Of a DNA stretch of 64,000 bases, positions 11,663-23,276 are shown piece after piece (the first letter of the stretch is position 1; each line of letters begins with the position of its first letter). The DNA lies in contig JAKSZT010054324.1 in assembly GCA_026826555.1 (NCBI GenBank), positions 6,237,063 to 6,301,062 on the forward strand, in the 5' to 3' direction. This stretch comes from Tolypeutes matacus (Eukaryota > Chordata > Mammalia > Cingulata > Chlamyphoridae). The translations under genes and the position numbers were made by a program. Under the pieces are notes generated by a model. That model saw only the letters and a program-made list of their open reading frames with translations, was not told the DNA's origin and searched no databases.

Positions 11663-14060
11663 ATGGGTGAAGTAAGAACTGCCTTTACAGTAGTGACATT
11701 GAATATTAATGGTTTAAACTCCCCAATCAAAAGATACACACTGGTGGAATGGGTAAGAAAATATGAGCCATCTATATGCTGTCTACACAAGACTCACCTT
11801 AGACCCAAGGATACCAATAGATTGAAAGTGAAAGAATGGAAAAAGATATTCCATGTGTGCAGTAACCAGAAGAAAAAAAAAAAAACAAGAAAAAAAAAAA
11901 AACAAAAAAAAAAAAACAGGAGTTGCAATAGTTTTATTGAATGAAATAGATTTTAAAAGCAAAACTGTTATTAGAGACAAGGAAGGACATTATATATTAA
12001 GAAAAGGGGCAATTCACTAGTAAGAAATAACACTCATAAATATACATGCACCTAACCAGGATGCTCCAAATTACATAGGCAAACACTAGCAAAACTGAAG
12101 AGAGAAATAGATGTCTCTATAATAATACTTGGAGACTTCAATACATCACTCTCAGCATTGGATAGAACATCTGGGTGGAGGATCAGTAAAGAAACAGAGA
12201 GCTTGAATTATATGATAAATGGACTAAACCTAATAGACATATACAGAACATTGCACCCCAAATAGAGCAGAATATACAGTCTTCTCAAGTGCTCATGGAT
12301 TTTTCTCCATGGTTCACAAACTAGATCTCAATAAATTCAACAAGACTGAAATTATACAAACCACTTTCTCTGATCAAGTTGGAATAAACTTGGAAATCAA
12401 TAATAGGAGGAAAAAGAGAAACTTCACAAATGTATGGAGATTAAACAACACTCTTAAATAATCAGTGGGTCAATGAAGAAATTGTGAGAGAAATCAATAA
12501 CTATTTCAAGATGAATGAAGACAAGAATGCAACATATTAAAACCTATGGGATGCAGTTAAGGCAGTGCTGAGAGGGAAATTTATAGCTCTCAATGATTAC
12601 ATTAAAAAAGAAGAAAGAGCTAAAATAAATGACAGAACTACACAGCTGGAGGAGCTATAAAAAGAAGAGAAAACTATTCCCAAAGCAAGTAGAACGAATG
12701 AAATAAAAAAGATCAGAGCAGAAATAAATGAAATTGAGAACAAAAAAATCAGTAGAGAGAATTAACAAAACCAAAAGTTGGTTCTTTGAGAAGATTAACA
12801 AAATCATCAAACACTTAGCTAGACTTACAAAGATAAAAGAGAGAAGATGCAATAAAATGAAATAAAAAATAAAAATGTAGATATTACTACTGACCCCACA
12901 GAAGTAAAATTGAGCATAAGAGGATACTATGAACAACTGTATGCCAACAAACTAGACAATGTGGATGAAAAGGAAAAACTCCTAGGAACATATGAACAAC
13001 CTACACATACACTATAAGAAATAGAAGACCTCAACAAACCAATTACAAGTAATGAGATTGAAACAGTTATCAAACAACTCAAAATGAAAAGCCCAGGACC
13101 AGATGGTTTCAATGATGATTTCTACCAAGCATTCAGAGAATATTTAATACCAATCTTAATCAAAGACCTAAAGATAAAAGCTGGAACCATAAAGCTCTTA
13201 GAAGAAAATGTAGGAAACATCTTCAAGTCCTGGTAGTAGGTGGGGGATACTTAAACCTTACACTGAAAGTATGAGAAATGAAAGAAGCATGATAAATGGG
13301 ACCTCCTCAAACTTAAACACTTTTGAGATTCAAAGGACTTCATTAAAAAGGTGAAAAGGTAGCCCATTCAATGGGAGAAAATACTTGGAAACCACATATC
13401 TGATAAGGGTTTGATTTCCATTCTATATAAGGAGATCATAGAACTCAACAACAAAAGAGCAAGCAATCTAATTTTAAAATGGGCAAAAGACTTAAATAGA
13501 AATTTCACCAAAGAGGAAATACAAATGGCCAAAAAGCATATGAAAAAATGTACTATATTACTAGCTATTAGGTAAATGCAAATCAAAATGAAAATGAGAT
13601 AGCATCTCTACACTGCATAGAATGCCCATTATTAAAAATACAAAAATCAATAAGTGCTGGAGAGGATGTGGACAAATAGGAACACTCCTTTACTGTTGTG
13701 GGATTGTAAAATGGTGCAGCCTCTGTGGAAGACAGTTTGGTGGTTCCTCAGAAAGTTAAATATAGAACTGCCATATGATCCAGCAATTCATCTACTAGAA
13801 CTGAAAATTGTGATGTGAACAGACATCTGCACACAGATGTTCATATTGGCATTGTTCACAATTGCCAAAAGATGGAAACAACCCAAGTGTCCATCAACCA
13901 ATTAATGGATAAACAAAATGTGGTATATACATACAATGGAATACTATGCTGCAGTAAGAAGAAATGAAATTGAAACACATATTGTAACATGGATGAATCT
14001 TGAAGACATTATGCTAAATGAAATAAGTGAAACAGAAAAGGATAAATATTGCCTGACCTC
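11663..14060 (+). pseudogene. L1 ORF2 remnant (copy B), reverse transcriptase deleted
   Basis: ORF2 normally carries an N-terminal endonuclease, a central reverse transcriptase and a C-terminal Cys-rich zone. The start ATG at 11663 is followed by the endonuclease N-terminus (TLNINGLNSPIKRYTL). The endonuclease part and linker run to about 13155. The sequence then jumps to the region just before the Cys-rich domain ('aaagataaaagctgg', 13166 on). The whole reverse-transcriptase core is absent. Frameshifts and stops are frequent, and a long A-rich expansion lies at 11870-11917. Confidence 0.88.
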
Positions 14061-14554
14061 ACTAATATGAACTAAATATGAAAAATAAGGACATAGTGTT
14101 AAAACCTAGAGATAGATTATCAGGAGATAAGAGGAGGGCTGTGAAGGAGTACCGATGATTAATGTATGTAGAAGTTTTAATTAACTTGACTGAAAAAATA
14201 TAGAAATGGATAGAGTTGATGGTAACACATTTTAGTGAGTAGGAGTTTACATATGGGATTGAGGCTGAAAAGGATAATCTAGGGATGTAAATGTCAATTG
14301 AAAGAAAGCTAGAGAATAAGCTAGTGACTAAATAACACAGTGAATCCAGAAATGAATGAGAATTGTGGTTAATAGTACAAATGCAAGAACGTCCTTCTGT
14401 GAACTAGAATGGATGTATGTCACTATTGCAGGGTTGTGGGAATGTAGAAAAGCATGGGAAAAATAAAATTAATGTAAACTATGGACTATAGTTAACAGGA
14501 ATACTGTAATATTTTTGCATCAATGCCAAAGAAGTACTGTATTAATAATAGGGG

Positions 14555-15160
14555 TATATTATTCAGCCAAAGGGGTGCTGATGCAAAATACCAGAAATCA
14601 GTTGGCTTTCATAAAGGGTATTTATTTGGGGTAGAAGCTTACAGTTACCAGGCCATAAAGCATAAGTTTCTTCCCTCACCAAAGTCCATTGCCACGTGTT
14701 AGGACAAGATGGCTGCTGACATCTGCCAAGAGTTCAGGTTTCTTGGGTTCCTCTCTTCCATGGGCTCCATTTCTCTCCAGGCTCAGCTCTTCTAGTTCCT
14801 CCACAAGGTCAGCTGTAGACTATGAGGCCCTCTAGGCTTTGCCTTTCTCCACAGAGCCAGCTGTGAACTGTCAGGTGAACAGCTTGTCTTTTTTCCTGGA
14901 GACTTCTCTTCTTCCCCGGGCTCCAGCATTATAACTCTGCATCAGAACTCCAACTCAAAACTCTTAAACTCTGTACTTTGCCCCGTCTTTTATCTTTGAG
15001 ACCCCACCCACCAAGGGGTGGGGCTCAACACCCTACTGATGTGGCCCAATCAAATCCCTAATCATAACTTAATCATGTTGAGATGAACAGACCAGTTACA
15101 AGCATAATCCATTATCTATTTTTGGAATTCATAACTATATCAAACTGCCAAACTACTACA
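14555..15160 (-). mobile_element. Solo LTR of an ERVL/MaLR-type element
   Basis: Bounded by a 5-bp target duplication, AGGGG at 14550-14554 and AGGGA at 15161-15165. On the minus strand it starts TGTAGTAGTTTGG and ends ...GGCTGAATAATATA, where the family end is TAATACA. A polyadenylation signal AATAAA (minus strand) lies near 14624. It is the same family as 27029-27550, which carries the same 'caaaggggtgctaatgc' edge. No internal viral sequence remains, so it formed by LTR-LTR recombination. It sits in the 3' UTR of L1 B and is younger than it. Confidence 0.85.
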
Positions 15161-15713
15161 AGGGAGTAGGTAAAAAATATACCAAATATACACTATAGAC
15201 TATAGTTAGCGGTAATAGTCTGATGATATTATCTCATAATTTGTAACAAATGTTCCACAACAATGTAGTGTGTTGGTTGGAGGTGTATTTAATGGGGATT
15301 CCACACATGTGCATGACTGTTCTGTAAGTTCACAACTTTAACAAAAATATATTTTAAACTTTACAATGAGATATCATTTCTCACCTTAGAGAATGGTCAT
15401 TATTTAAAAAACAAAACTTCAAATGCTGCAAAGGATGCGGAGAAATAGGAACACTCATTTCTGGTGGGAATGTAAAATGGTGCAGACTCTGTGGAAGATA
15501 ATTGGGTGGCTCCTTAGGAAGGTAAATACAAACTGCTGTATGATCCAACAATCCTACTACTAGGAATATCTTAAGGAGAACTGAAAGCAAGGACAAGAAC
15601 AGACAATTTTATAGCAATATTCACAGAGGCATTATTCACAATTGCTAAAAAATGGAAACAACTCAAGTATCCATCAACCAATGAATGGATAAACAAAATG
15701 TGGTATATACATA

Positions 15714-16367
15714 TGTGTCAGTTTGATATTATTTATGATATTGATTATATTTGTAAACTGGTCTGTTCCTCTGACATGATACCCTTTGATTATATTAGAT
15801 TCAGCTGAGATGCTTTTGATGAAATTATGTTAAGATTATGAATTTGATTCAACTATATCATTAGGGTGACACAGTTTGAGTCCCCACCCCCTTTGTGGGC
15901 TATATATATATATATGGACACTCACTCAAGGAGAACACAGAAGTAGATACACAGGTGAAGAGAGAGCTCCACAGACACGGATGAGGAGAGCACTTTGATC
16001 CTGCAGCCCCAGGAAGAGAAATAAGCCATTTTCCTGATAGTTTACAGATGACCTTGTGAAGAGAACAGAGCAGCTGAGCCAGGAAGGAAATGATCCCTGG
16101 GAAGAAAGACAAGCCCTGTGCCAGCCTACAGCTGAGACTGGAAGAAGCTGGATCCATAGAGCCTTAAGAGGAAAGAGAAAGGCTGAACCCTTGCAGACAT
16201 CACTCCCCATCTTGCTTCAACGCATGGCAACAGAGTTTGGTAAGGCAGTAACCTTGAGTTGGACTCTTTAGGGCCTTGTAACAGTAAGCTTTTACTCCCA
16301 AATAAATACCCTTTATAAAAGCCAACAGGTTTCTGGTACTTTGCATCAGCACCTTTTGGCTAATACA
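15714..16367 (+). repeat. 5' LTR of the ERV relic
   Basis: Starts TGTGTCAGTTTGATA and ends GGCTAATACA. A (TA)n TATA-like stretch lies at 15901-15914 and an AATAAA polyadenylation signal at 16301-16306. Related to the LTR at 26425-27665, which shares the TGTG.CAGTTTGA start. Confidence 0.82.
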
Positions 16368-16371
16368 GAAT

Positions 16372-16393
16372 TTGGTACCAGGAAAGTGGGGTG
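16372..16393 (+). promoter_or_regulatory. Primer-binding site, tRNA-Leu type
   Basis: The sequence TTGGTACCAGGAAAGTGGGG lies five bases after the LTR end. It matches the complement of the 3' end of leucine tRNA (UAA anticodon), TGGTACCAGGAGTGGGG, with a small insertion. Leucine-primed elements are typical of ERVL/MaLR relatives. Confidence 0.75.
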
Positions 16394-16399
16394 GTGCTT

Positions 16400-16855
16400 T
16401 TGCAATTACCAAAATGCTGGAATGGTTTTAAAATGGGTAAGGGATATTTTTTGGAGGAATTGTGAGATGCTTGATAGAAAAGGCCTAGATTGCTTTGAAG
16501 AGAGTATTGGTAGGAATATGGACCCTAAAGAGACTTTTGATGAGGCCTTAGAAATAAATGATGAAACTATTATTGGAAACTGGAGGAAAGGCAATTTGTG
16601 TTTTAAAGTTGCAGAGAACTTAGCAAGATTGACTCCTGATGTTGTTTGGAAGGCAGAATTTGAAAACTGAGCTTGGCTATTTAGCCAAGGAGATTTCCAA
16701 GCTAAATGTGGAAAATGCAGCCTCGCTTCTCCTTGCAGCTTATAGCAAAATGTTAGGGGAAAGAGATAAGCTGATAACTGAATTGTTGGGCACAAAGAAA
16801 CCAGAAACTGATTCTGGAAATCAAGCCTCTGGAAATCAAGCCCCCAGATGATAGT
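16400..16855 (+). pseudogene. Gag-like remnant of the ERV
   Basis: Two overlapping frames (16341-16670 and 16639-16851) continue one another after a frame change. They contain segments such as LARLTPDVVWKAEFEN and ENAASLLLAAYSKML, which resemble gag-like text of MaLR internal regions as I remember it. It is broken by the frame change and early stops. I infer a structural-protein origin only and no function. Confidence 0.55.
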
Positions 16856-18398
16856 GACCCATTTGAGGAATTAACCAAACTTGGAACTTGTAAGTCAGGA
16901 TCGAAAATGCATTATCTAGGAAAGACTTGTGGAAAGCCTTACTGTATGATGGCTTGAATCCCTATTCCTGCAGGCTAAACTAACAAGTTTTATGCAAAAG
17001 CTGTATAAACAAAACCACTGTCAGCCTGGACTGAAAGGAACATGGAGGGGACAGATGGAAAGGAAAATGGCTTTAAGGGGAAAACCTTGGAAGCTGAGTT
17101 CTAGAATTAAGACATCTCCTTAGGCCAAGAGAAAGACCCCACCCATGTGTATGGAGAGGATGAGGTTGCCTTGGTATTTGAAGAGGGTGGATGTTCCACA
17201 TTTTTGGCTGACTAATACAACATATGATGGAATACTATTCAGCTTGAAGAAGAAATGAACTTGGTATGCATATGACAACATGGGTGAACCTTGAGGATAT
17301 TATGTTGAGTGAAATAAGCCTGACACAAAAGGATGAATATTGTATGGTCTCATTGATATAAACTAAATACTATGAGTAAACTTATGGAATTAAACTATAG
17401 AGTATAGATTACTAGGTGACAAAATGTGGGTTGAAAAAGGGATGCTAATGCCGAATATATATAGAATGTTTAATAAAGTTGATTTTAAATATGCAGAAAT
17501 GGATAGAGGTGATAGTAACACATTATAATGAGTATAATCAACACTGCTGATTTATAAAGGTGATTTTGGCTTAAAGTGGTAGTCTAGGGAGGTTAATGTC
17601 AATTGAAAGATAGCTAGATCATAATCTAGGGACTATATAACCTAGTGATTTGGGAGGCAAATGAGGATTGTGGTAAATAGTACAAACACAAGAATGTTCC
17701 TCTATTATAAGGTGTTAAGGATATGGTGATACATAGGAAGACATTGTAACTTTCAGACTACAGTTAACAGTAGCATTGTAATATTTTACAGCAAAGATAA
17801 AGAATAAACTATATACATGCTAAAGGTCAACAATGAAGAGGTATACGGGGGTATGGAATTCTTCTTTTGAGAGCAATGAAAATGATCTAAAATACACTGA
17901 GGTGATTACAGCATAACTCTATGATAAAACTGAGAGCCACTGAGTATACATTTTCAATGGATTATACAAGGCAGGAGACTATATAACAAAGTGAACCCTG
18001 TGGTGGATGATGGACTATGGTTAAAAGTCCAAATATGAGAACATTCTCTCCAGTACTAGAACAGATATGCAATACTAATACATGGTACAAATAATAGGAT
18101 GGTTTGTGGGACAAATACTCAATATAAGCTACGGACTATAGATAGCAGTAATATTATGATGATATTCTTTCACCATTTGTAACAAATGTGACACAACAGT
18201 GTAAGGTGTTGGTGGTAAAGTGATATATGGGAATAAAAATATAACCACACACACAATTTTGTCTATAAATACTATTAATTGTTCCTCAGTAAAAAGTCAC
18301 AATATCCTATTCAGTTATGTTTTATGTGATGTTACACCTCACAGTGTCTATTGTACAAGAAACTTAAAATTAAACATATGTGCAACCAATCTGTGCAT

Positions 18399-18437
18399 AT
18401 ATTGTGCACAATATGTCTGCATATTAAATATGCAGAC
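18399..18437. repeat. Two abutting perfect palindromes
   Basis: ATATTGTGCACAATAT (18399-18414) is a perfect 16-bp palindrome. Immediately after it, 18415-18437 is an 11-bp perfect inverted repeat around one central base (arms GTCTGCATATT / AATATGCAGAC). Confidence 0.9.
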
Positions 18438-20218
18438 AAAATGGGCCATAGCTGCTTGGCAAATAGCAATGAAATTGTAGTAGAGAACTATGAGTGAGAA
18501 GCAGGTAGTATGACAACAGCAACATTTTGTTGTGGTGGTATGGATCAAGGGAAAGTCTGTTTATAACTAGATTCTAATTTTGGCTGAGGCACCAATAATC
18601 TGTGACTTAGTGTAAGTGAGATCAAAAGTGTAAGTGAGATCAAAATTGTGACCTCAGCGTCCTCAAGGAGATTGGACAAGTGTCTAAGAGATTATTCTTT
18701 CAGCCTTAAAATCTGCTACACATTCATTGAACTCCAAAAGAGTGAGATAAAAAATATAGATAATAGGAAGAGAAATTTTATATGCAGTTAAATTGAATGG
18801 TCCAATTGGGTTATAATTCTAAAGTGAACGTTATAATAGTATATTTATATTTGGAAGACACTAATCTTTTTTAAATTCTATTAATGGAAGTTTCTATTCC
18901 TACAGATGACATTTAAGACAATTTTTTAAAAATCTATGTCTGTTATGTCCAAAATCTGGCCTTCCTTGTTTCTAATGCCTTCTTTTGCTCTCGTCATGGG
19001 CCATCATTTCCTGCCTCCTTGAATGCCTGATAATCTTTTGGTGTACACTGGACATTTTAATATTTTAATTTGTTATCTCTAGAATTTTGTCACTGACAAA
19101 ATTTTATCCAGAGATTTCCTTGAATGACAGGAACTAACAAAACACAAAAACAAAAATTAAAAAAAAACACACCTTTCCCAGTCTTTGCAGATGAGCGTGT
19201 GAGAGTGCTCTCCTTCAGAGATTAGCCTGCCTTATAATGCCCTTTCCATTGCCCAAGAGTTTATGAATACTACGTCATATATAATATGCATGTTTTAGTG
19301 ATGCACCATAACAATCTAACAGCATATATGTGTTATATAAAATATAATATTTTCAAAATAACAATGCCTAATCATTGCATAAGTGTTGACATCTTTTTCA
19401 GACTAAGCCCCAGTCAAGTATAATCAAGTATAGAACACAAATCTCTCTATATCTTTTGCCAATATCACTACATATTTCAGGACATACAATCGAATAGAAA
19501 ATTATAAATATATATATTTTCATAAAGAGAAAATACTTTATATATGACAATCCAGAAATTATTTAGTAGACTCGTACATGAATCTTTTTGTGAGTGGGCA
19601 AGAAGAGACTTCAATGCCCATGTTTCTTCTTTCTTATTCAGCTACCTGGCTTAAAATATATAGACTAACCTCCTTCACCTCACTGTTCAAGATGGATGCT
19701 TCTTTGCCAGGGTCACTGGCTCAGTCCTTCTTCAGGGCCAATTCCCTTACATACTTCTTAAAATATCTGTAGAAGCCAGGCAGATAAAATCAGCTGCTTA
19801 GTGGCTATCTTTCTGTACCTTCTGAGAAACAAATGGAAATTCAGTCTATGTTGATTTCCTATCTGGTCTCTTCCCATGGCCTATGAGTCAAAATCTCAGA
19901 ATCTAGACCAATTCTTCGATAAAGGAGAAGATTAACTATTTTCCCCCTGTGGTGATCACAAATTCCTTCCTTTTTAAAATCTCTTTCAAATGTTTATTCT
20001 CCTTTTTCCTTTTGTCCATTTTATGGCATGTACAATCACACTTGGGTCCCACCTTTCAAGTAGTACTATACTCAAAGATTATCACTATAGTATATTTCTA
20101 TAGAAAATTCCTATATTAAATCAGCTCCACTATAGACATGATCTGTATATATTTATAATTATATAGTTATCCTCAGATAATGTCTGTAAGACTTTAGAGC
20201 TATGGAGGTACTACTAAA

Positions 20219-20241
20219 TTATATATATATATATATATATA
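20219..20241. repeat. (AT)n microsatellite
   Basis: About eleven uninterrupted TA units. Confidence 0.9.
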
Positions 20242-20524
20242 AAATAATCTTATCTGGAGTAATTGAGAATAACTTGTAAAACTACCTGACACTTCCTTAC
20301 CTACAATTCTCTAATGACTTTTATAAAACTAGATAATATGGTATGCTTTACTAAGGTCACATTTGTGCTTTTTTTAAATGTAAAGTTATATTATCACAGT
20401 ATCATAAAGAAACATTTACAGAATACTACAAGGAGTTCTTCAATGTAGACATCAGTTTGTGTCACTTATGGAATACATGTTAATGGCTGCTGGGCTGGAA
20501 AAAGGCACTACCATTTATGAGAAT

Positions 20525-20820
20525 AATTGTAAAGGGAACTTGTGAAAAGGGCAAGGAAGGGAGAGGGAAAATGGAAGAAAGGAGACAAAAGAAAAGAGCA
20601 GAGGGATGAATAGTGGAGGAGAATGGTAAGAAGGGAAAGGGTAAAGAGAATAAAGAAAAGGAGAAGAGAAGTCCAGGAAAAAATGGAAAGGGAAAAGGGG
20701 AAAAAAAGAGAAGTAAAGGAAGGATTTAAGAGAGGAGAAAGTGGTATAAACTCTTAAATAGAGGATTTTTGCTCTATTAAGAAAAGACAAAAAGAGAGAG
20801 ATAGAAAAAATAACAGTTAT
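20525..20820. repeat. Purine-rich low-complexity tract
   Basis: Almost 300 bp of G/A-rich plus strand with few pyrimidines. The long minus-strand frame (20515-20826, Phe/Ser/Pro rich) is a by-product of this composition. Confidence 0.8.
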
Positions 20821-21076
20821 GCCCAAGACAAGCTAGCTAGGATCTCCATTATGTACAAATTTGTACAGACAAAAGAAGTCTAGAAAATTTTAATTCAAAG
20901 CTAAAGAAATCTAGATATGATGTGAAACTGCACTAAATCCCAAAAGTAGTGGGTTGAGAATCCAAGAGCAAATACAACAAATGAATTTCAGATCTCCTAT
21001 TCAACATGGGATGACTTTGTTTTTAACAGTTTCTATATATGGTAACAGAATGTTTCTAAAGAAACATTAAAACCTA

Positions 21077-21265
21077 TGGTTCTCAGAGTGTAGTCTCAAC
21101 AATCTGTAGCATCAGCAACACCAAGGAACTTGTCAGCAAGGCAAATTCCCAGCCTCCAGGTGCCAATGCCCACTGAAGCAGAAACTTAGGTGGGGCCCAG
21201 AAATCTGTATTTAACATGACCTTCAGTTTATTCTGATGCATGCAAAAGTTTAGGAAACCTGAGAT
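21077..21265 (+). mobile_element. MER5A DNA transposon relic (hAT-Charlie)
   Basis: Begins 'tatggttctcagagtgtag', continues with 'ggaacttgtcagcaaggcaa', 'ggtggggcccagaaatctgt' and 'tattctgatgcatgcaaaag', and closes near 'aggaaacctgag'. These are the ordered landmarks of MER5A, a small non-autonomous hAT element of early mammals. Non-coding. Confidence 0.85.
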
Positions 21266-23262
21266 GGCACTGTACAGAATCCTCCGATGTCATTTTACAT
21301 GAGAATTAATGAACCAATTATTCTAAGACAAAAATCTGAAGCTGCAGATATCTTCTTCTTTATTCTTTGCATTGTTCAGTAATGTATGGACTTATTTTCA
21401 ACCATATTTTCTAATTCTTCTCATCCCCATTTCCTAAATCCTATCAGGACCCTATTGTCAGAGCCCCTGAGCTTACCTTTCTGAAGATGGAAGTTCACGA
21501 ATAGGAAGCTTGAGACATGATCTCTGAGTTTTCACATAGTTCATATTCCTGAGTATTGAGGACTAGAATAGTAGAAGACTGAACTGCAAGTTTTCTACCA
21601 TGAGACAAAATCAGGCCCATTAATTTCAGGGCTGCTAGATAGCTAAAAACCTAGAGAATAGTTAACTTGGTGTACCCCAAAATGAGATTTAAAAGAAGCG
21701 TTTGAGCTATTACTGAAAGCCTGTTGTTGATGTCCCTTTAGACCACAGTAATGAAACAATGGTATACAGGAACTAGACCATATCTTTTCCCCACAGCTTA
21801 TTACCAAATTTCTAGGTGTTAGCCCTGGCCATTATTAAAAATTCAATCATATAGAGTTATAGTATTAAACACAAAGATCCTAATTACTTTATTACTTTTT
21901 CCCAATTTCCCAATTACATTACTACATTTTACTATATTTTATTATCTCAAAGTTATCTACATCACTTGTATCCATATCTTATAAACACTACTTAATATGT
22001 TTTTGCTGCTTATTCCTTCCCACCTCTGAATTCAGTGATGTCATGTTTGTAGTTTGAAATTGACTATGCTGGGGGTATTTATACTATGAAAATTGACAAA
22101 CACAACAAATTCAGGGTTTTACACCTCCCACTACCTCAGGGAGGCAGTTGTTAAATATTTCCCTGCATATTGCTGACTATGATGACAATTTCTAGAAGTC
22201 CTAGGTATTACGTGTGAATAAAACTGTTTTTTTAAAAACCAATAAATTGCATTGGAGAAGAGACACCTAGACACTTTTGAGAAATTTTCATAAAGCTGAG
22301 GAAATGTCATAGAGTTGATAAAAGCTAAAATTACACAGGTAGTGAATTTCTTATATAACATTATAAAATAGAAAATCATTGGCATTATTTTATATAACCA
22401 AAAATTAATGTGCAGAAGAAAGGATAAATGCCTAGAAGGCAAATTTTTTAAAAGCTGTAGGATTTGTTTTTCTAGTATTTAATAAAGCTTCAAACAGAAC
22501 TACATTACTTTCTATTCAAGGATATTCACCAATTGTTTTCCCTTGCTACAATGACACTTTCATTCACTTTAATCTGTACTTCTACTCCCTCTTTTCTGAA
22601 AATGTAAAATGTCTTTTTGAAAATCAACCTTTACTAGTCAGTGTGAAATAGTTTCTTTGTTTCAATCTTTTAAACAGGAAAAATAAAAGGATAGGGCATA
22701 GTGAAATTATTGAGGCAATTGAACCTGCATGTTTCATATGTCGAATTAGTATTGTTAGATGACTTTGTGAAGATAAAATCTCCAGCCTTGAAAAATTTGT
22801 ATTGTGAAATGGTTTCCTTATCAGTGAGGTTAATGAAGATGTCAGCAAATTGGATTAGGCTTTGCCAAACGGAATGACTTTCACCTCCAATCCAAGTTGG
22901 GAAAGGTGTTAATCAGTATATTAATCTTATCAGCAGCTGAGAAGGAGGATTTGGAAGTGGCCATTTTTGCTATCCATTAGAAAACCCTGAAAAGATAATT
23001 ATTATCAAAATCCATATTATCTATTCTATGAAACAGCTCACTTTTGCTAAAGCAAAGACTTTTGTAAAGAAAAACAAAGATGGATGGATGGTCAAGAAAG
23101 AATTTTGAAAAAAGAATTCAGACAAGGACATACCTAAAATATGTTCAAAATGTTCTGAAATATTCAGGAGTTGTCCAAGGTGACTGTCAACTAAATATAA
23201 TCATAGAAACATCCATAACAACAAAGAAAATTACTTTATTGAATAGGACCAACATGACAGTT
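21266..23262. other. Unique DNA, no gene seen
   Basis: AT-rich, only short frames on both strands. I recognise no repeat family here. Confidence 0.5.
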
Positions 23263-23276
23263 AAAAATTATATGCA

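Larger units (their letters stand above)
9509..15361 (+). mobile_element. L1 copy B, 5'-complete, inserted into L1 A
   Basis: The insertion is flanked by the duplicated target TACAATGAGA (9499-9508 and 15362-15371), and L1 A reads through continuously once it is removed. B starts with a CAAGATGG box near 9513, resembling the YY1 site at the start of many L1s. It then has a tandemly repeated 5' UTR, an ORF1 remnant, an ORF2 remnant and a 3' UTR ending in an A-rich tail near 15340-15361. About 2 kb of ORF2, including the reverse transcriptase, is missing at 13155-13165. A solo LTR later inserted in its 3' UTR (14555-15160). Confidence 0.9.
15714..17219 (+). mobile_element. Truncated ERVL/MaLR-type endogenous retrovirus
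   Basis: It is flanked by the 5-bp duplication ACATA (15709-15713 and 17220-17224) inside the L1 A sequence. It has a 5' LTR, a leucine-tRNA-type primer-binding site, about 0.85 kb of internal sequence with gag-like remnants, and only the last 15-20 bp of the 3' LTR ('ggctgactaataca'). The internal part and the 3' LTR are therefore mostly deleted. It has no pol or env that I can see and is a non-functional relic. Confidence 0.82.
15372..18250 (+). mobile_element. L1 copy A, second part (ORF2 C-terminus and 3' UTR)
   Basis: This resumes L1 A exactly at 'gatatcatttctcacc', the block that follows 'acaatgaga' in other L1s. It contains the Cys-rich region (CKGCGEIGTLISGG near 15430) and the end of ORF2 near 17370. 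A long AT-rich 3' UTR then carries the phrases 'ctagggactatataacc' and 'gtaacaaatgtgacacaac' near its end. A truncated endogenous retrovirus (15714-17219) splits it. Confidence 0.85.
18271..21076. other. Unique DNA; simple repeats and palindromes
   Basis: No gene. It holds a pair of abutting perfect palindromes (18399-18437), a short tandem duplication of 'gtgtaagtgagatcaaaa' near 18611-18648, an (AT)n run (20219-20241) and a long purine-rich tract (20525-20820). A weak MIR-like stretch may exist near 18560-18670. Confidence 0.5.

Noticed and set aside
18930..19090. T-rich block with 'catgggccatcatttcctgc' that recalls some ancient repeat
   Set aside because: I could not tie it to a family with confidence, so it is left as unique sequence.
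20515..20826. Phe/Ser/Pro-rich frame on the minus strand
   Set aside because: It lies on a purine-rich low-complexity tract; composition explains the lack of stops.
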